From Streptomyces sp. SS1-1 (GTDB taxonomy: Bacteria > Actinomycetota > Actinomycetes > Streptomycetales > Streptomycetaceae), in NCBI RefSeq assembly GCF_008973465.1, contig NZ_WBXN01000004.1, forward strand, positions 5,744,501 to 5,808,500: DNA of 64,000 bases. Reading direction: 5' to 3'. Made by a program: the position numbers and the translations under genes. Positions 26,531-35,391 of this stretch are shown here, in pieces. The notes under the pieces were generated by a model. The model did not search any database and was not told the origin of the DNA. It was given only the letters and a program-made list of their open reading frames with translations. Position 1 is the first letter of the stretch. Every line of letters starts with the position of its first letter.

Positions 26531-27784
26531 TCAGTCGCCCAGCACGTCCCGGACGAACCCGTTGGCGAACGTGCCCTTCGGGTCCAGGTCACGGGCGAGC
26601 GCCCGGAAGTCGTCGAGCCGCGGATAGCGGTCGCGCAGCTCCCGGGCGGGCGTCGTGAACACCTTCCCCCAGTGCGGTCGCGGCCCGAACGCCTCCAGCG
26701 CCGCCTCCAGCCGCCGCACGACCGGCAGCACCGTCGCCGTGTCCTCGATCCAGGTGAAGTGCAGGGCCACGGTGTCCCGGCCGTACGACGGGCTGAGCCA
26801 CTGCCCGTCGGCGGCGACCGTGCGCACCTCGCATGTCTGCAGTACCGGGGCGACGGTGTCCCGGATCGCGTCGACCGCGTGCAGCGCCTCCAGGGCACGC
26901 TCGCGCGGCAGCAGGTACTCCGACTGGAGTTCGGCACCGCTGCTCGGCGTGAACTCGGCCCGGAAGTGCGGCAGTCGCTCGTGCCAGGGCCCCGGCACCC
27001 CGAACTGCTCGGTGCAGTTCTCGGCGGGCATCCCCGGCACCGGGTGCATCTTCTCGGTGGCGGGCGCCGCCCCCGGCACCCCGGCGAGCGGCTGGTCGGT
27101 GCGCCGCTTCAGCCACACCTGCCGGAAGCCCGGCGTACGCCAGTCGGTGAACAGGCTGACGCTGTACGCCGCCGACATCACCGCCTCGAACGCCGCCGCG
27201 TCCAGGCCCTCCAGCGGCAGCTCGGTGAACACGTGCTGCTCGACCTCGAAGGCCGGCTCCAGGTCGAGGGTGAGCGCGGTGACGACACCGAGGGCGCCCA
27301 GCGAGGTGACGGCACCCCCGAACCGCGGGTCGTCCCGGCCGATCCGCACCACCGATCCGTCGGCGGTGACCAGCTCCACCTCGCGCACCGCCGACGCCAG
27401 CGAGCCGTTGCCGACCCCGGAGCCATGGGTGCCGGTGGCGACGGATCCGGCCACCGAGATGTGCGGCAGCGACGCCATGTTGGGCAGCGCCAGACCGTGC
27501 GCGTGCACCTCGCGGGCCAGCTCGGCGTACCGGATGCCGCCCGCGACGCGGACCGTGCGCGCGGCGCCGTCCACGTCGACCAGCGGGGGCAGGGCGGCGA
27601 TCGACAGCAGGACGCCCTCGGGTCCGGGCTCGGCGATCTCGTTGAAGGAGTGCCCGCTGCCCAGCACCCGCACGCGGGGGCTCGCGGCCACGAGGGCGGC
27701 GACCTCGTCGAGCGACACGGGGCGGTGCAGCTCCCCGGCGCCGTACGTGATGTTGCCCGCCCAGTTGGTGATCGTCCCGGTCAT
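26531..27784 (-). CDS. aldO: FAD-dependent alditol oxidase
   Basis: A 417-residue flavoprotein oxidase closely resembling AldO of Streptomyces coelicolor, which oxidises alditols such as xylitol and sorbitol at C1 with release of hydrogen peroxide. His45 in RVLGSGHSFNEIAEPG is the predicted covalent FAD attachment site (His46 in AldO). Other shared stretches are LPNMASLPHISVAGSVATG, VTSLGALGVVTALTLDLEP and C-terminal HWGKVFTTPARELRDRYPRL. No signal peptide, so cytoplasmic. Start ATG at 27784 (MTGTITNW) matches the family. It diverges from a frameshifted 2-hydroxyacid dehydrogenase gene. Confidence 0.95.
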   Translation of the reverse strand: MTGTITNWAGNITYGAGELHRPVSLDEVAALVAASPRVRVLGSGHSFNEIAEPGPEGVLLSIAALPPLVDVDGAARTVRVAGGIRYAELAREVHAHGLALPNMASLPHISVAGSVATGTHGSGVGNGSLASAVREVELVTADGSVVRIGRDDPRFGGAVTSLGALGVVTALTLDLEPAFEVEQHVFTELPLEGLDAAAFEAVMSAAYSVSLFTDWRTPGFRQVWLKRRTDQPLAGVPGAAPATEKMHPVPGMPAENCTEQFGVPGPWHERLPHFRAEFTPSSGAELQSEYLLPRERALEALHAVDAIRDTVAPVLQTCEVRTVAADGQWLSPSYGRDTVALHFTWIEDTATVLPVVRRLEAALEAFGPRPHWGKVFTTPARELRDRYPRLDDFRALARDLDPKGTFANGFVRDVLGD

Positions 27785-27826
27785 CCTGTCGCCCTTCACG
27801 GTGCGTGTCTGTCGCGTTGACCCTCT

Positions 27827-27838
27827 CATCCGCGGATG
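27827..27838. promoter_or_regulatory. 12-bp palindrome in the aldO divergent promoter region
   Basis: CATCCGCGGATG is a perfect 12-bp palindrome 43 bases upstream of aldO and 67 bases upstream of the divergent dehydrogenase start. Its position suits a shared operator. No regulator gene is adjacent. Confidence 0.35.
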
Positions 27839-27904
27839 CCTACGGTAGAGACCGTTTTCCACGACCGACGTCCGGGCCCGTCCCACCGAGCCGGAGGCCA
27901 CGCG

Positions 27905-28914
27905 TTGACCCAGCGCCCGTACGCCGTATTCGCCCTGTCCGCGGAGAACGTCCCGCTGGTCTTCCCGCCCCGGTGCTGGCGCGGCTGCGCGAGGCGGTGG
28001 ACATCGACGCCGGCCTCGTCGCCGAGGACCTCACGGACCCGCGCGTGAAGGACGCCCTGGCCCGCGCCGAGATCCTGATCACCGGATGGGGATCGCCCCG
28101 GCTGGACGCTGCCGCCCTGGATGCCGTCCCGGAGCTGCGGGCCGTGCTGCACGCGGCCGGTTCGGTCAAGGGCGTCGTCACACCCGAGCTGTGGTGCCGG
28201 GGCATCACCGTCGGCTCGGCGGCGGCCGCCAACGCGCTGCCCGTGGCCGAGTACACGCTCGCCATGATCCTGCTCTCCGGCAAGGACCTCTTCGCCGTCC
28301 GCGACCGGCTGCGCGCCGAGCGGGACGCCTTCGGGGGCTGGGGCCTGCTGCCCGGCATCGGCAACCTCGGCCGCCGGGTCGGTGTCATCGGCGCCTCCCG
28401 CATCGGCCGCCGCCTCATCGAGCTGCTGCGCCCCTTCGACCTGGTGCCCGCCCTGTCCGACCCGTACGTCGACGAGGAGACGGCCACCGCCCTCGGCGTA
28501 CCGCTGCTGCCGCTGGACGAGCTGCTGCGCACCTCGGACGTCGTGACCGTCCACGCCCCCGCCACCCCCGAGACCCGGCATCTGATCGGCGCCCGCGAGC
28601 TCGCCCTCATGCCCGACGGCGCCGTCCTGATCAACACCGCGCGCGGCTCGCTGCTCGACCACGACGCCCTCGTCGCCGAGCTGCGCACCGGCCGGCTCTC
28701 CGCGATCCTCGACGTCACCGACCCCGAGCCGCTGCCCGCCTCCTCGCCGCTCTACGACCTGCCGAACGCCGTCCTCACCCCGCACCGGGCGGGTTCCCAG
28801 GGCAACGAGACGGCCCGCCTCGGCCTCGTCGTCGCCGAGGAGGCGGCCCGTCTCGCCGCCGGTCTGCCCCTGGCTCACGCGGTCGACCCGGCGGCGCTGG
28901 AACGCGAGGCATAA
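27905..28914 (+). pseudogene. D-isomer-specific 2-hydroxyacid dehydrogenase, frameshifted near the start
   Basis: The gene begins at TTG 27905 with GGAGG seven bases upstream and reads LTQRPYAVFALSAENVPLVFPP, then at the CCCC run 27968-27971 the sense continues in another frame as PVLARLREAVDIDAG. One missing base explains the shift. The rest, to 28914, is a complete dehydrogenase: Rossmann motif region VGVIGASRIGRR, the catalytic Arg in NTARGSLLD, Glu in DVTDPEPLP and His in LTPHRAGSQG. About 336 residues in all if repaired. Either a true lesion or a sequencing error in a homopolymer; the downstream frame shows no other damage. Confidence 0.85.
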
Positions 28915-29022
28915 AGGCCCCGCGGGACGCCACGACCTGCCGGAAGGGGCCCCGGCGCGGCTCGCGATCGGGCGGGGGCATACCGTGAGGAGTCGTACGC
29001 CTGAGCCGGGAGGAGATTACGG

Positions 29023-30342
29023 ATGGGCAGCCGCACCGCACTGGTCGAGGATCTGATGGAGCGATTCCCGCACGTTCCGCGGGAAGCCGTCTTCAAGGAG
29101 GATCTGCTCCGGGGCGGGGTCGCCTTCGACCCGTCCGCCCTGAGCGACAACGAGGGCGGTGAGGTCAAACCGAAGTCGTACTTCATCTTCTCGTTCGACC
29201 ACGGCACCCTACCCGAGCTCGGCGAGGCCGCCCTGCGCCGCCCGCCCGAGGAGATCATCCTCACCGGGGGCCCCTACGACCTGCGCCGCACGGTCGTGTC
29301 GGTCCGGGTGAACCCGGCGTCCCCGTACCGGGTCGCCGCCGACGAGCACGGCATGCTCGGCCTCTACCTGGACGGCAAGCGCATCTCCGACGTCGGCGTG
29401 CCGCCGATGCCGGAGTACTACAAGCACAAGCTGTCCAACGGGAAGTCCGTGATGGAGGTCGCCCCCACCATCCAGTGGGGCTACCTGATCTACCTGACCG
29501 TCTTCCGGGTCTGCCAGTACTTCGGCGCCAAGGAGGAGTGCCAGTACTGCGACATCAACCACAACTGGCGCCAGCACAAGGCGGCCGGGCGGCCCTACAC
29601 CGGTGTGAAGGACGTCGAGGAGGTCCTCGAGGCGCTGGAGATCATCGACCGGTACGACACGGCGAAGGCGTCCACCGCCTACACCCTCACCGGCGGCGCC
29701 ATCACCAAGACCGTCTCCGGCCGGGACGAGGCCGACTTCTACGGCCACTACGCCAAGGCCATCGAGGAGCGCTTCCCCGGCCGCTGGATCGGCAAGGTCG
29801 TCGCCCAGGCGCTGCCCAAGGACGACGTGCAGCGCTTCAAGGACTACGGCGTGCAGATCTACCACCCCAACTACGAGGTGTGGGACGAGTACCTGTTCAA
29901 GATGTACTGCCCGGGCAAGGAGCGGTACGTCGGCCGCGACGAGTGGCACCGCCGCATCCTGGACTCCGCGGAGATCTTCTGCGCCCGCAACGTGATCCCC
30001 AACTTCGTGGCGGGCGTGGAGATGGCCGAGCCGTTCGGCTTCAAGACCGTCGACGAGGCGATCGCGTCCACCACGGAGGGCCTGCGCTTCTTCATGTCGA
30101 AGGGCATCACGCCCCGCTTCACCACCTGGTGCCCCGAGCCGACGACCCCGCTCGGCAAGGCCAACCCGCAGGGCGCGCCGCTGGAATACCACATCCGGCT
30201 GCTCCAGGCGTACCGGCAGACCATGGAGGAGTTCGGTCTGTCCTCGCCCCCCGGCTACGGCGAGCCCGGCCCCGGCCGGGCGGTGTTCTCCGTGAGCTCC
30301 TTCATGGACAGCCTTCCGGCCGAGGAGTCCACCACGGTATAG
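29023..30342 (+). CDS. Radical SAM enzyme with CX8CX2C cluster motif
   Basis: A 439-residue protein. VCQYFGAKEECQYCDINH holds three cysteines (C164, C173, C176) in a CX8CX2C spacing, with an aromatic residue before the last Cys as in radical SAM enzymes. The later YTLTGGAITKT looks like the GGE-type SAM-binding strand, and the region to residue 360 has a TIM-barrel-like pattern (IYHPNYEVWDEYLF, ARNVIPNFVAGVEMAEP, TTWCPEPTTPLG). The N-terminal 150 residues are a separate domain. GGGAGGAG is seven bases before the ATG. Reaction unknown. It follows the dehydrogenase pseudogene by 108 bases. Confidence 0.85.
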   Translation: MGSRTALVEDLMERFPHVPREAVFKEDLLRGGVAFDPSALSDNEGGEVKPKSYFIFSFDHGTLPELGEAALRRPPEEIILTGGPYDLRRTVVSVRVNPASPYRVAADEHGMLGLYLDGKRISDVGVPPMPEYYKHKLSNGKSVMEVAPTIQWGYLIYLTVFRVCQYFGAKEECQYCDINHNWRQHKAAGRPYTGVKDVEEVLEALEIIDRYDTAKASTAYTLTGGAITKTVSGRDEADFYGHYAKAIEERFPGRWIGKVVAQALPKDDVQRFKDYGVQIYHPNYEVWDEYLFKMYCPGKERYVGRDEWHRRILDSAEIFCARNVIPNFVAGVEMAEPFGFKTVDEAIASTTEGLRFFMSKGITPRFTTWCPEPTTPLGKANPQGAPLEYHIRLLQAYRQTMEEFGLSSPPGYGEPGPGRAVFSVSSFMDSLPAEESTTV

Positions 30343-30488
30343 GTGGTGTCACGGATGAGCCGGACGGGGTCCGCATCCGTACCTCAGGGCACGGGCGGGG
30401 GCGCCACGGTCCGTCATGGCGTCCGAACAGAGCGCTTGTCAGTTGTGACGGGGACGTGAAAAGCTCCTGCCCTGCCGCGAGGTACCCC

Positions 30489-30517
30489 ACAACTCCCCTT
30501 TTCCCGGGGTGAGTTGT
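30489..30517. promoter_or_regulatory. Inverted repeat upstream of the CBM2 fusion gene
   Basis: ACAACTC (30489-30495) and GAGTTGT (30511-30517) form a perfect 7-bp inverted repeat enclosing an inner CCC/GGG pairing. It lies 26-54 bases upstream of the start codon, so it could be an operator or a 5'UTR hairpin. Confidence 0.4.
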
Positions 30518-30542
30518 CCTCGGACGTGGATGCAGGAGACTC

Positions 30543-32024
30543 ATGCCGGACCTGCCGACCCCTCAGGACGCCACCGAGGCGGCCCTGTTCGCCGAGTGCT
30601 GGGACGCCGTGCTGTCGTACGCCGACCTGTGCACCGTGGGCCCGGAGTCGGCGGGCCATCTGGCCTCGGAGGCCTTCGCGGCCGGACTGCGCGAGGCCCG
30701 CGATGCCGGGACGGGACCGGGTGCGGCCCGCCGTCCCACGCGGCTGCCCCGCGTCCCCCTGCTGCTGGTCGCCGTGCGTACCACGGCGGCCGCCTGGGAG
30801 GAGGCCGGCCGGGGCGACGGCCTCGACCCCGACCTGCGGCTGTGGCTCAACTCCGAGCACGCCGCCCGCTATTCCGGCCCCCCGCTCGGACGCCCCGTCG
30901 CGCTGCGCGGACTGCGGGACATGCAGGAACCGGACGCGGCCCTGCTGTGGCTCACCGAGGTCGAGGCGCTGCCGCCGCACGTCGTCGCCCGCAAACTGGG
31001 CCTCGACCCGGCCACCGTCTCCGACGAACTCGCCCAGGTGCGGGCCCTGTTCCGGGACCGCTGCCGGCGCAACCACCTCGACACCCCGATGGACGCGCGC
31101 TGCCGCAGCTACGCCCGCCTCCTCGACGCGGTGCACCGCTCGCCCGCCGCCGACATGCCCGGCGACCTCTCCCGGCACCTCGCCACCTGTGTGCCGTGCG
31201 CCGAGGCCGCCGCCTGTCTGCGGCCGCACGGCGGCGGTCTGCCCGCCGCCCTCGCCGGGGGCGTGCTCGGCTGGGGCGGCCTCGCCTACCTGGAGCGCCG
31301 CCGCCGTGCCGCCGAGGCCCGTCTCGCCGCCCACCCCGACGCGGACACGGACACCGGTCCGGTCCGCCCCGGCGCGCAGAAGGCGCGGATGGTGCGCGGT
31401 GCCCTGCTCGTCACCGCCGTCCTCGTCTCCGGGCTCGCCCTCGCGGTGTCGATGACCCAGGGAGGCTCCTCCGCCGGCGCCCGCGCGGCCGACGGCGACC
31501 TCACCGAGCGCCGCCCGGCCGTGGACCCCACGGTCTCCCTGCCGGTCACGGCCGCCACCCGGCCGGCCCGCGAGGCCCCGCGACCGTCCGCCGGCGCCTC
31601 GCGCTCCACGGACCCCGCCCCGCGCGACCCCGACCCCGAGCCGCAGGGCACCACCTCCCCGACGGCCCGCCCGGACACCCCCCGGCCCCCGGCGTCCGCG
31701 ACCCCGTCCTGCACGGCCGTGTACGACCTCGTCAACGAGTGGACCGACGGCTTCCAGGCCATCGTCACCGTCACCACCGACCGCCCCCTGGACGGCTGGA
31801 GCGTCGCCTGGTCCTTCCGGGACGGCCAGCGGGTCGGCCAGATGTGGGACGCCGACTACGTCCAGAACGGCCCCAGCGTCACCGCCTCCGCCGCCGACTA
31901 CAACCAGTCCGTCGCGGCCGGCGGAAAGATCACCTTCGGTTTCCTGGGCTCCTGGCGGGGCGCCAACTCCCCGGCCCGCGACCTCACTCTCGACGGGCGG
32001 CCCTGCACCCTGAAAACCGGTTGA
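30543..32024 (+). CDS. Transmembrane sigma-like/zinc-finger protein with extracellular CBM2 domain
   Basis: A 493-residue protein with an unusual domain order. Residues about 1-200 resemble an ECF sigma factor, ending in a region-4-like helix-turn-helix (ALPPHVVARKLGLDPATVSD). H212-x3-C216-x2-C219 (HLATCVPC) is the zinc-binding signature of ZAS anti-sigma domains. A transmembrane helix spans about 284-304, a Pro/Thr/Ser-rich linker follows to about 389, and residues 390-489 form a family 2 carbohydrate-binding module with bounding cysteines C390 and near C489 and conserved Trp (EWTDGFQAIVTV, GWSVAWSF, MWDADY). AGGAG lies four bases before the ATG. Inferred role: sensing of cellulose or chitin at the surface. 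Confidence 0.8.
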   Translation: MPDLPTPQDATEAALFAECWDAVLSYADLCTVGPESAGHLASEAFAAGLREARDAGTGPGAARRPTRLPRVPLLLVAVRTTAAAWEEAGRGDGLDPDLRLWLNSEHAARYSGPPLGRPVALRGLRDMQEPDAALLWLTEVEALPPHVVARKLGLDPATVSDELAQVRALFRDRCRRNHLDTPMDARCRSYARLLDAVHRSPAADMPGDLSRHLATCVPCAEAAACLRPHGGGLPAALAGGVLGWGGLAYLERRRRAAEARLAAHPDADTDTGPVRPGAQKARMVRGALLVTAVLVSGLALAVSMTQGGSSAGARAADGDLTERRPAVDPTVSLPVTAATRPAREAPRPSAGASRSTDPAPRDPDPEPQGTTSPTARPDTPRPPASATPSCTAVYDLVNEWTDGFQAIVTVTTDRPLDGWSVAWSFRDGQRVGQMWDADYVQNGPSVTASAADYNQSVAAGGKITFGFLGSWRGANSPARDLTLDGRPCTLKTG

Positions 32025-32120
32025 CGGCGGTGCGCGGGGCCCGGTTAGAGTGACGGCGTTCCCACAGCGGAGGCCCATGGCCGCCGCCGTACGACGGAAG
32101 TGACGAGGAGGTGCCGACCG

Positions 32121-32189
32121 ATGGCTGTCATTGCGACGAGCGCTGCCCGCAAGCGATCCATCCCGTCCACCTCCGTGGCCACCGGCTGA
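32121..32189 (+). CDS. Possible 22-residue upstream ORF before the RsgA gene
   Basis: ATG at 32121 has GAGGAGG nine bases upstream and encodes MAVIATSAARKRSIPSTS followed by VATG and a TGA at 32187. The ribosome-binding site is stronger than that of the rsgA gene 62 bases downstream, so it may be a translated leader influencing rsgA. No resemblance to a known leader family; it could be fortuitous. Confidence 0.4.
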   Translation: MAVIATSAARKRSIPSTSVATG

Positions 32190-32250
32190 CACCACACTTC
32201 GCCGCGCTCTCACGCGCGCCGGCCGGGGCCCCCTTGTGAAGGGTCACCCG

Positions 32251-33357
32251 TTGACTTCCAGCTCCGCTTCCTCCTCCGTCCACACCGCGCTCGCCCCCTA
32301 CGGCTGGGACGCGGCATGGGCGGACGCCTTCGCCCCGCACGCGGCCGAAGGACTCCTCCCGGGACGCGTCGTCCGCGTCGACCGGGGCCAGTGCGACGTC
32401 GTCACCGCCGACGGCGTCGTACGCGCCGACACGGCCTTCGTCACCCCCCACGACCCCATGAAGGTCGTGTGCACGGGCGACTGGGCCGCCGTCGACCCCG
32501 CGGGCGCCCACCCGCGCTACGTCCAGGCGTATCTCCCGCGCCGCACCGCGTTCGTGCGGTCCACCTCCTCCAAGCGGTCCGAGGGGCAGATCCTCGCCGC
32601 CAACGTCGACCACGCCATCGTCGCCGTGTCGCTCGCCGCCGAACTCGACCTCGGCCGGATCGAGCGGTTCCTCGCACTGGCCTGGGAGTCGGGCGCCCAG
32701 CCGATCGTCGTCCTCACCAAGGCCGACCTCGTGCCGGACGCGGTGACGCTCTCGTACCTCGTGCGGGACGTGGAGACCACGGCACCCGGCGTGCCCGTGC
32801 TCCCCGTCAGCAGCGTGGACGGGGACGGACTCGACGTGCTCACCGCCCTGGTCGGCGGTGGCACGAGCGTGCTTCTCGGGCAGTCCGGCGCGGGCAAGTC
32901 CACCCTCGCCAACGCCCTGCTCGGCGAGGACGTCATGGAGGTGCGGGCCACCCGTGACGTGGACGGCAAGGGCCGCCACACGACCACCACCCGCAACCTC
33001 CTCGCCCTGCCCGGCGGCGGCGTCCTCATCGACACACCGGGCCTGCGCGGCGTCGGCCTCTGGGACGCCGAGACCGGCGTCGGCCAGGTCTTCTCCGAGA
33101 TCGAGGCACTCGCCGAGCGGTGCCGCTTCCACGACTGCGCCCACGAGGCGGAGCCGGGCTGCGCCGTGCTGGCCGCGATCGACTCCGGCGAACTGCCGGT
33201 GCGCCGGCTGGAGAGCTACCGCAAACTCAAGCGGGAGAACCAGTACATCGTCGCCAAGACTGACGCACGGCTGCGCGCCGAGATGCGCCGGGAGTGGAAG
33301 CGCAGGGGCGCGCAGGGCCGGGCCGCGATGGAGGCCAAGCGCGGCCGGCTGCGCTGA
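32251..33357 (+). CDS. rsgA: Ribosome small-subunit-dependent GTPase A-like protein
   Basis: Circularly permuted GTPase of about 368 aa, which assists late 30S subunit assembly. The motifs occur in the permuted order G4 (VLTKADL), G1 (LLGQSGAGKSTLANALLG), G3 (IDTPGLRG), after an N-terminal OB-like domain. The C-terminal zinc-binding segment CRFHDCAHEAEPGCAV is present. Start choice is uncertain: TTG at 32251 has AAGGG about eight bases upstream and fits the family; GTG at 32236 is in frame. Streptomyces often have more than one paralogue, so this may not be the sole RsgA. Confidence 0.9.
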   Translation: MTSSSASSSVHTALAPYGWDAAWADAFAPHAAEGLLPGRVVRVDRGQCDVVTADGVVRADTAFVTPHDPMKVVCTGDWAAVDPAGAHPRYVQAYLPRRTAFVRSTSSKRSEGQILAANVDHAIVAVSLAAELDLGRIERFLALAWESGAQPIVVLTKADLVPDAVTLSYLVRDVETTAPGVPVLPVSSVDGDGLDVLTALVGGGTSVLLGQSGAGKSTLANALLGEDVMEVRATRDVDGKGRHTTTTRNLLALPGGGVLIDTPGLRGVGLWDAETGVGQVFSEIEALAERCRFHDCAHEAEPGCAVLAAIDSGELPVRRLESYRKLKRENQYIVAKTDARLRAEMRREWKRRGAQGRAAMEAKRGRLR

Positions 33358-33434
33358 CGCGGGCCCGCCGGACCGCGTTCTCGGTGTCCGATTCCCGCCA
33401 GCGCCGCACCCCGGCACGACGGACACTGGACAGC

Positions 33435-34841
33435 GTGAAGGACGAGGACAGCAGGTACGAGGCGGTGCGCAGCCGCGACGCCCGGTTCGACGGCGAGTTC
33501 TTCTTCGCCGTCGAGACCACCGGCGTCTACTGCCGCCCCAGCTGCCCGGCGGTCACGCCGAAGCGGCGGAACGTGCGGTTCTTCGCGACGGCCGCCGCCG
33601 CGCAGGGCTCGGGGTTCCGGGCCTGCCGGCGGTGCCGTCCGGACGCCGTGCCCGGCTCCGCCGCCTGGAACGTACGGGCGGACGTGGTGGGCCGGGCGAT
33701 GCGGCTGATCGGCGACGGAATCGTCGACCGGGAGGGCGTCGCCGGGCTCGCCGCCCGGCTCGGCTACAGCACCCGGCAGGTGCAGCGGCAGCTCACCGCC
33801 GAACTCGGCGCGGGACCCGTCGCGCTGGCCCGCGCCCAGCGGGCCCACACCGCACGGATACTGCTGCAGACCACCGGCCTGCCGATCACCCGGATCGCCT
33901 TCGCCGCCGGATTCGCCAGCGTCCGGCAGTTCAACGACACCATCCGGGCCGTCCACGCCCGCACCCCGACCGAGCTGCGCGCCGCCGCACCCCGCGGCGG
34001 CCGCCCCGACGGGCGTACGGCCGTCCCGTCCGGCGGCATCCCGCTGCGCCTCGCCCACCGGGGCCCCTACCACGCCGGAACCGTCTTCGACCTGCTCGCC
34101 GAGGAGGCCGTGCCCGGCGTCGAGGAGGTCACCGGCCCGCCCGGCGCCCGCCTCTACCGCCGCACCCTGCGCCTCCCGCACGGCAGCGCCGTCGCCGCCG
34201 TCGCGGAGAGCACACCGGCGCCCGGAAGGGGCGGGGCCACCCACCCCGGCGGCTGGCTCGACGCCCGGCTCCATCTCACCGACCTCCGCGACCTGACCAC
34301 CGCCGTGCAGCGGCTGAGGCGCCTGTTCGACCTGGACGCCGACCCGTACGCCGTCGACGCGCGGCTCGGCGCCGACGCCCGGCTCGCCCCGCTCGTCGCC
34401 GCCCGGCCGGGACTGCGCTCACCCGGCGCCGCCGACCCCGACGAACTGGCCGTACGCGCCGTCGCCGGGGCCCGAAGGAGCGCCGAACTGGTCCGCCGGT
34501 ACGGCAAGGCGCTCGACGCGCCCAGCGGCGGCCTCACCCATCTGTTCCCGGAGCCCGCCGTGCTCGCCGGCGCCGAACCCGCCGGGCCGCTGGGCGCGCT
34601 GACCGCCGCCCTCGCCGACGGAGCCGTACGGCTGGACGCGGGCGCCGACCGGGACGAGGCGTACCGTGCCCTGCGGGACCTGCCCGGCCTGGACGCCCGT
34701 ACCGTCGCCGTGATCCGCACCCGCGCCCTCGGCGACCCGGACGTGCCGCCGCCCGGTACCGAGTCGCCCGACGCCTGGCGCCCCTGGCGCTCCTACGCAC
34801 TGCGCCACCTGCGCGCCGCCGGCGAGCCCGACCCCCGATGA
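33435..34841 (+). CDS. ada: AdaA-type alkylation-response regulator with degenerate AlkA-like C-terminus
   Basis: A 468-residue protein. Residues 1-75 are the Ada zinc domain that accepts methyl groups from phosphotriesters; its four ligands are C33, C37, C64 and C67 (CRPSC and CRRC). Residues about 85-190 are an AraC-type helix-turn-helix pair. The remainder resembles AlkA 3-methyladenine glycosylase but is reduced: the helix-hairpin-helix GxGPWTA segment reads LPGLDARTVAVIRT and the catalytic Asp after ALGDPD is missing (PPPGTESPDAW). So transcriptional activation is likely, glycosylase activity doubtful. GTG at 33435. The stop overlaps ogt as ATGA. Confidence 0.88.
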   Translation: MKDEDSRYEAVRSRDARFDGEFFFAVETTGVYCRPSCPAVTPKRRNVRFFATAAAAQGSGFRACRRCRPDAVPGSAAWNVRADVVGRAMRLIGDGIVDREGVAGLAARLGYSTRQVQRQLTAELGAGPVALARAQRAHTARILLQTTGLPITRIAFAAGFASVRQFNDTIRAVHARTPTELRAAAPRGGRPDGRTAVPSGGIPLRLAHRGPYHAGTVFDLLAEEAVPGVEEVTGPPGARLYRRTLRLPHGSAVAAVAESTPAPGRGGATHPGGWLDARLHLTDLRDLTTAVQRLRRLFDLDADPYAVDARLGADARLAPLVAARPGLRSPGAADPDELAVRAVAGARRSAELVRRYGKALDAPSGGLTHLFPEPAVLAGAEPAGPLGALTAALADGAVRLDAGADRDEAYRALRDLPGLDARTVAVIRTRALGDPDVPPPGTESPDAWRPWRSYALRHLRAAGEPDPR

Positions 34842-35356
34842 CCACGACCGAGAGGACCGCCATGGCCCCCCGTATCCCCTGGACCGAGGTCGACAGCCCC
34901 CTCGGCCCCCTCCTGCTCACCGCCGACCCCGCCACCGGCGCGCTGACCTCCGTGTCCGTGCCGGGTCAGAAGGGCGGCCGGACGGTCCTGGCGGACTGGC
35001 GGCACGACCCGGGGCCCTTCCGCGCCGCCGGGGAGCAGCTCGCCGCCTACTTCGCCGGGGAGCTGAAGGAGTTCCACCTGGAGCTGAGCACGCACGGCAG
35101 CGCGTTCCGGGAGCGCGTCTGGGCCGCCCTGGACGACGTCCCGTACGGGGCCACCACGACCTACGGCGAGATCGCCGCGCGCATCGGCGCCTCCCGGCCC
35201 GCCGTCCGGGCCGTCGGCGGCGCGATCGGCGCCAACCCGCTGCTCGTCGTCCGCCCCTGCCACCGGGTGATCGGCGCGGACGGCTCGCTGACCGGGTACG
35301 CGGGGGGACTCGAGCGCAAGGTCCGGCTGCTCACCCTGGAGGGCACGCTGCCGTAG
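34838..35356 (+). CDS. ogt: Methylated-DNA--protein-cysteine S-methyltransferase
   Basis: Suicide O6-alkylguanine-DNA alkyltransferase of 172 aa. The acceptor Cys is C141 in VVRPCHRVIGADG; the DNA-binding helix-turn-helix is YGEIAARIGASRPAVRAVGGA. The start ATG at 34838 forms an ATGA overlap with ada; ATG at 34862 with AGAGGA upstream is an equally good alternative giving 164 aa. Together with ada it forms an adaptive-response pair for DNA alkylation damage. Confidence 0.93.
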   Translation: MTTTERTAMAPRIPWTEVDSPLGPLLLTADPATGALTSVSVPGQKGGRTVLADWRHDPGPFRAAGEQLAAYFAGELKEFHLELSTHGSAFRERVWAALDDVPYGATTTYGEIAARIGASRPAVRAVGGAIGANPLLVVRPCHRVIGADGSLTGYAGGLERKVRLLTLEGTLP

Positions 35357-35391
35357 GGTCCGGTTCGGCGGGGCGGGTCCGGGGGGGCGGG

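Noticed and set aside
28915..28965. GGCCCC...GGGGCC pairing after the dehydrogenase pseudogene as a terminator
   Set aside because: Only six pairs with a loop of over 20 bases; too weak to call in GC-rich DNA.
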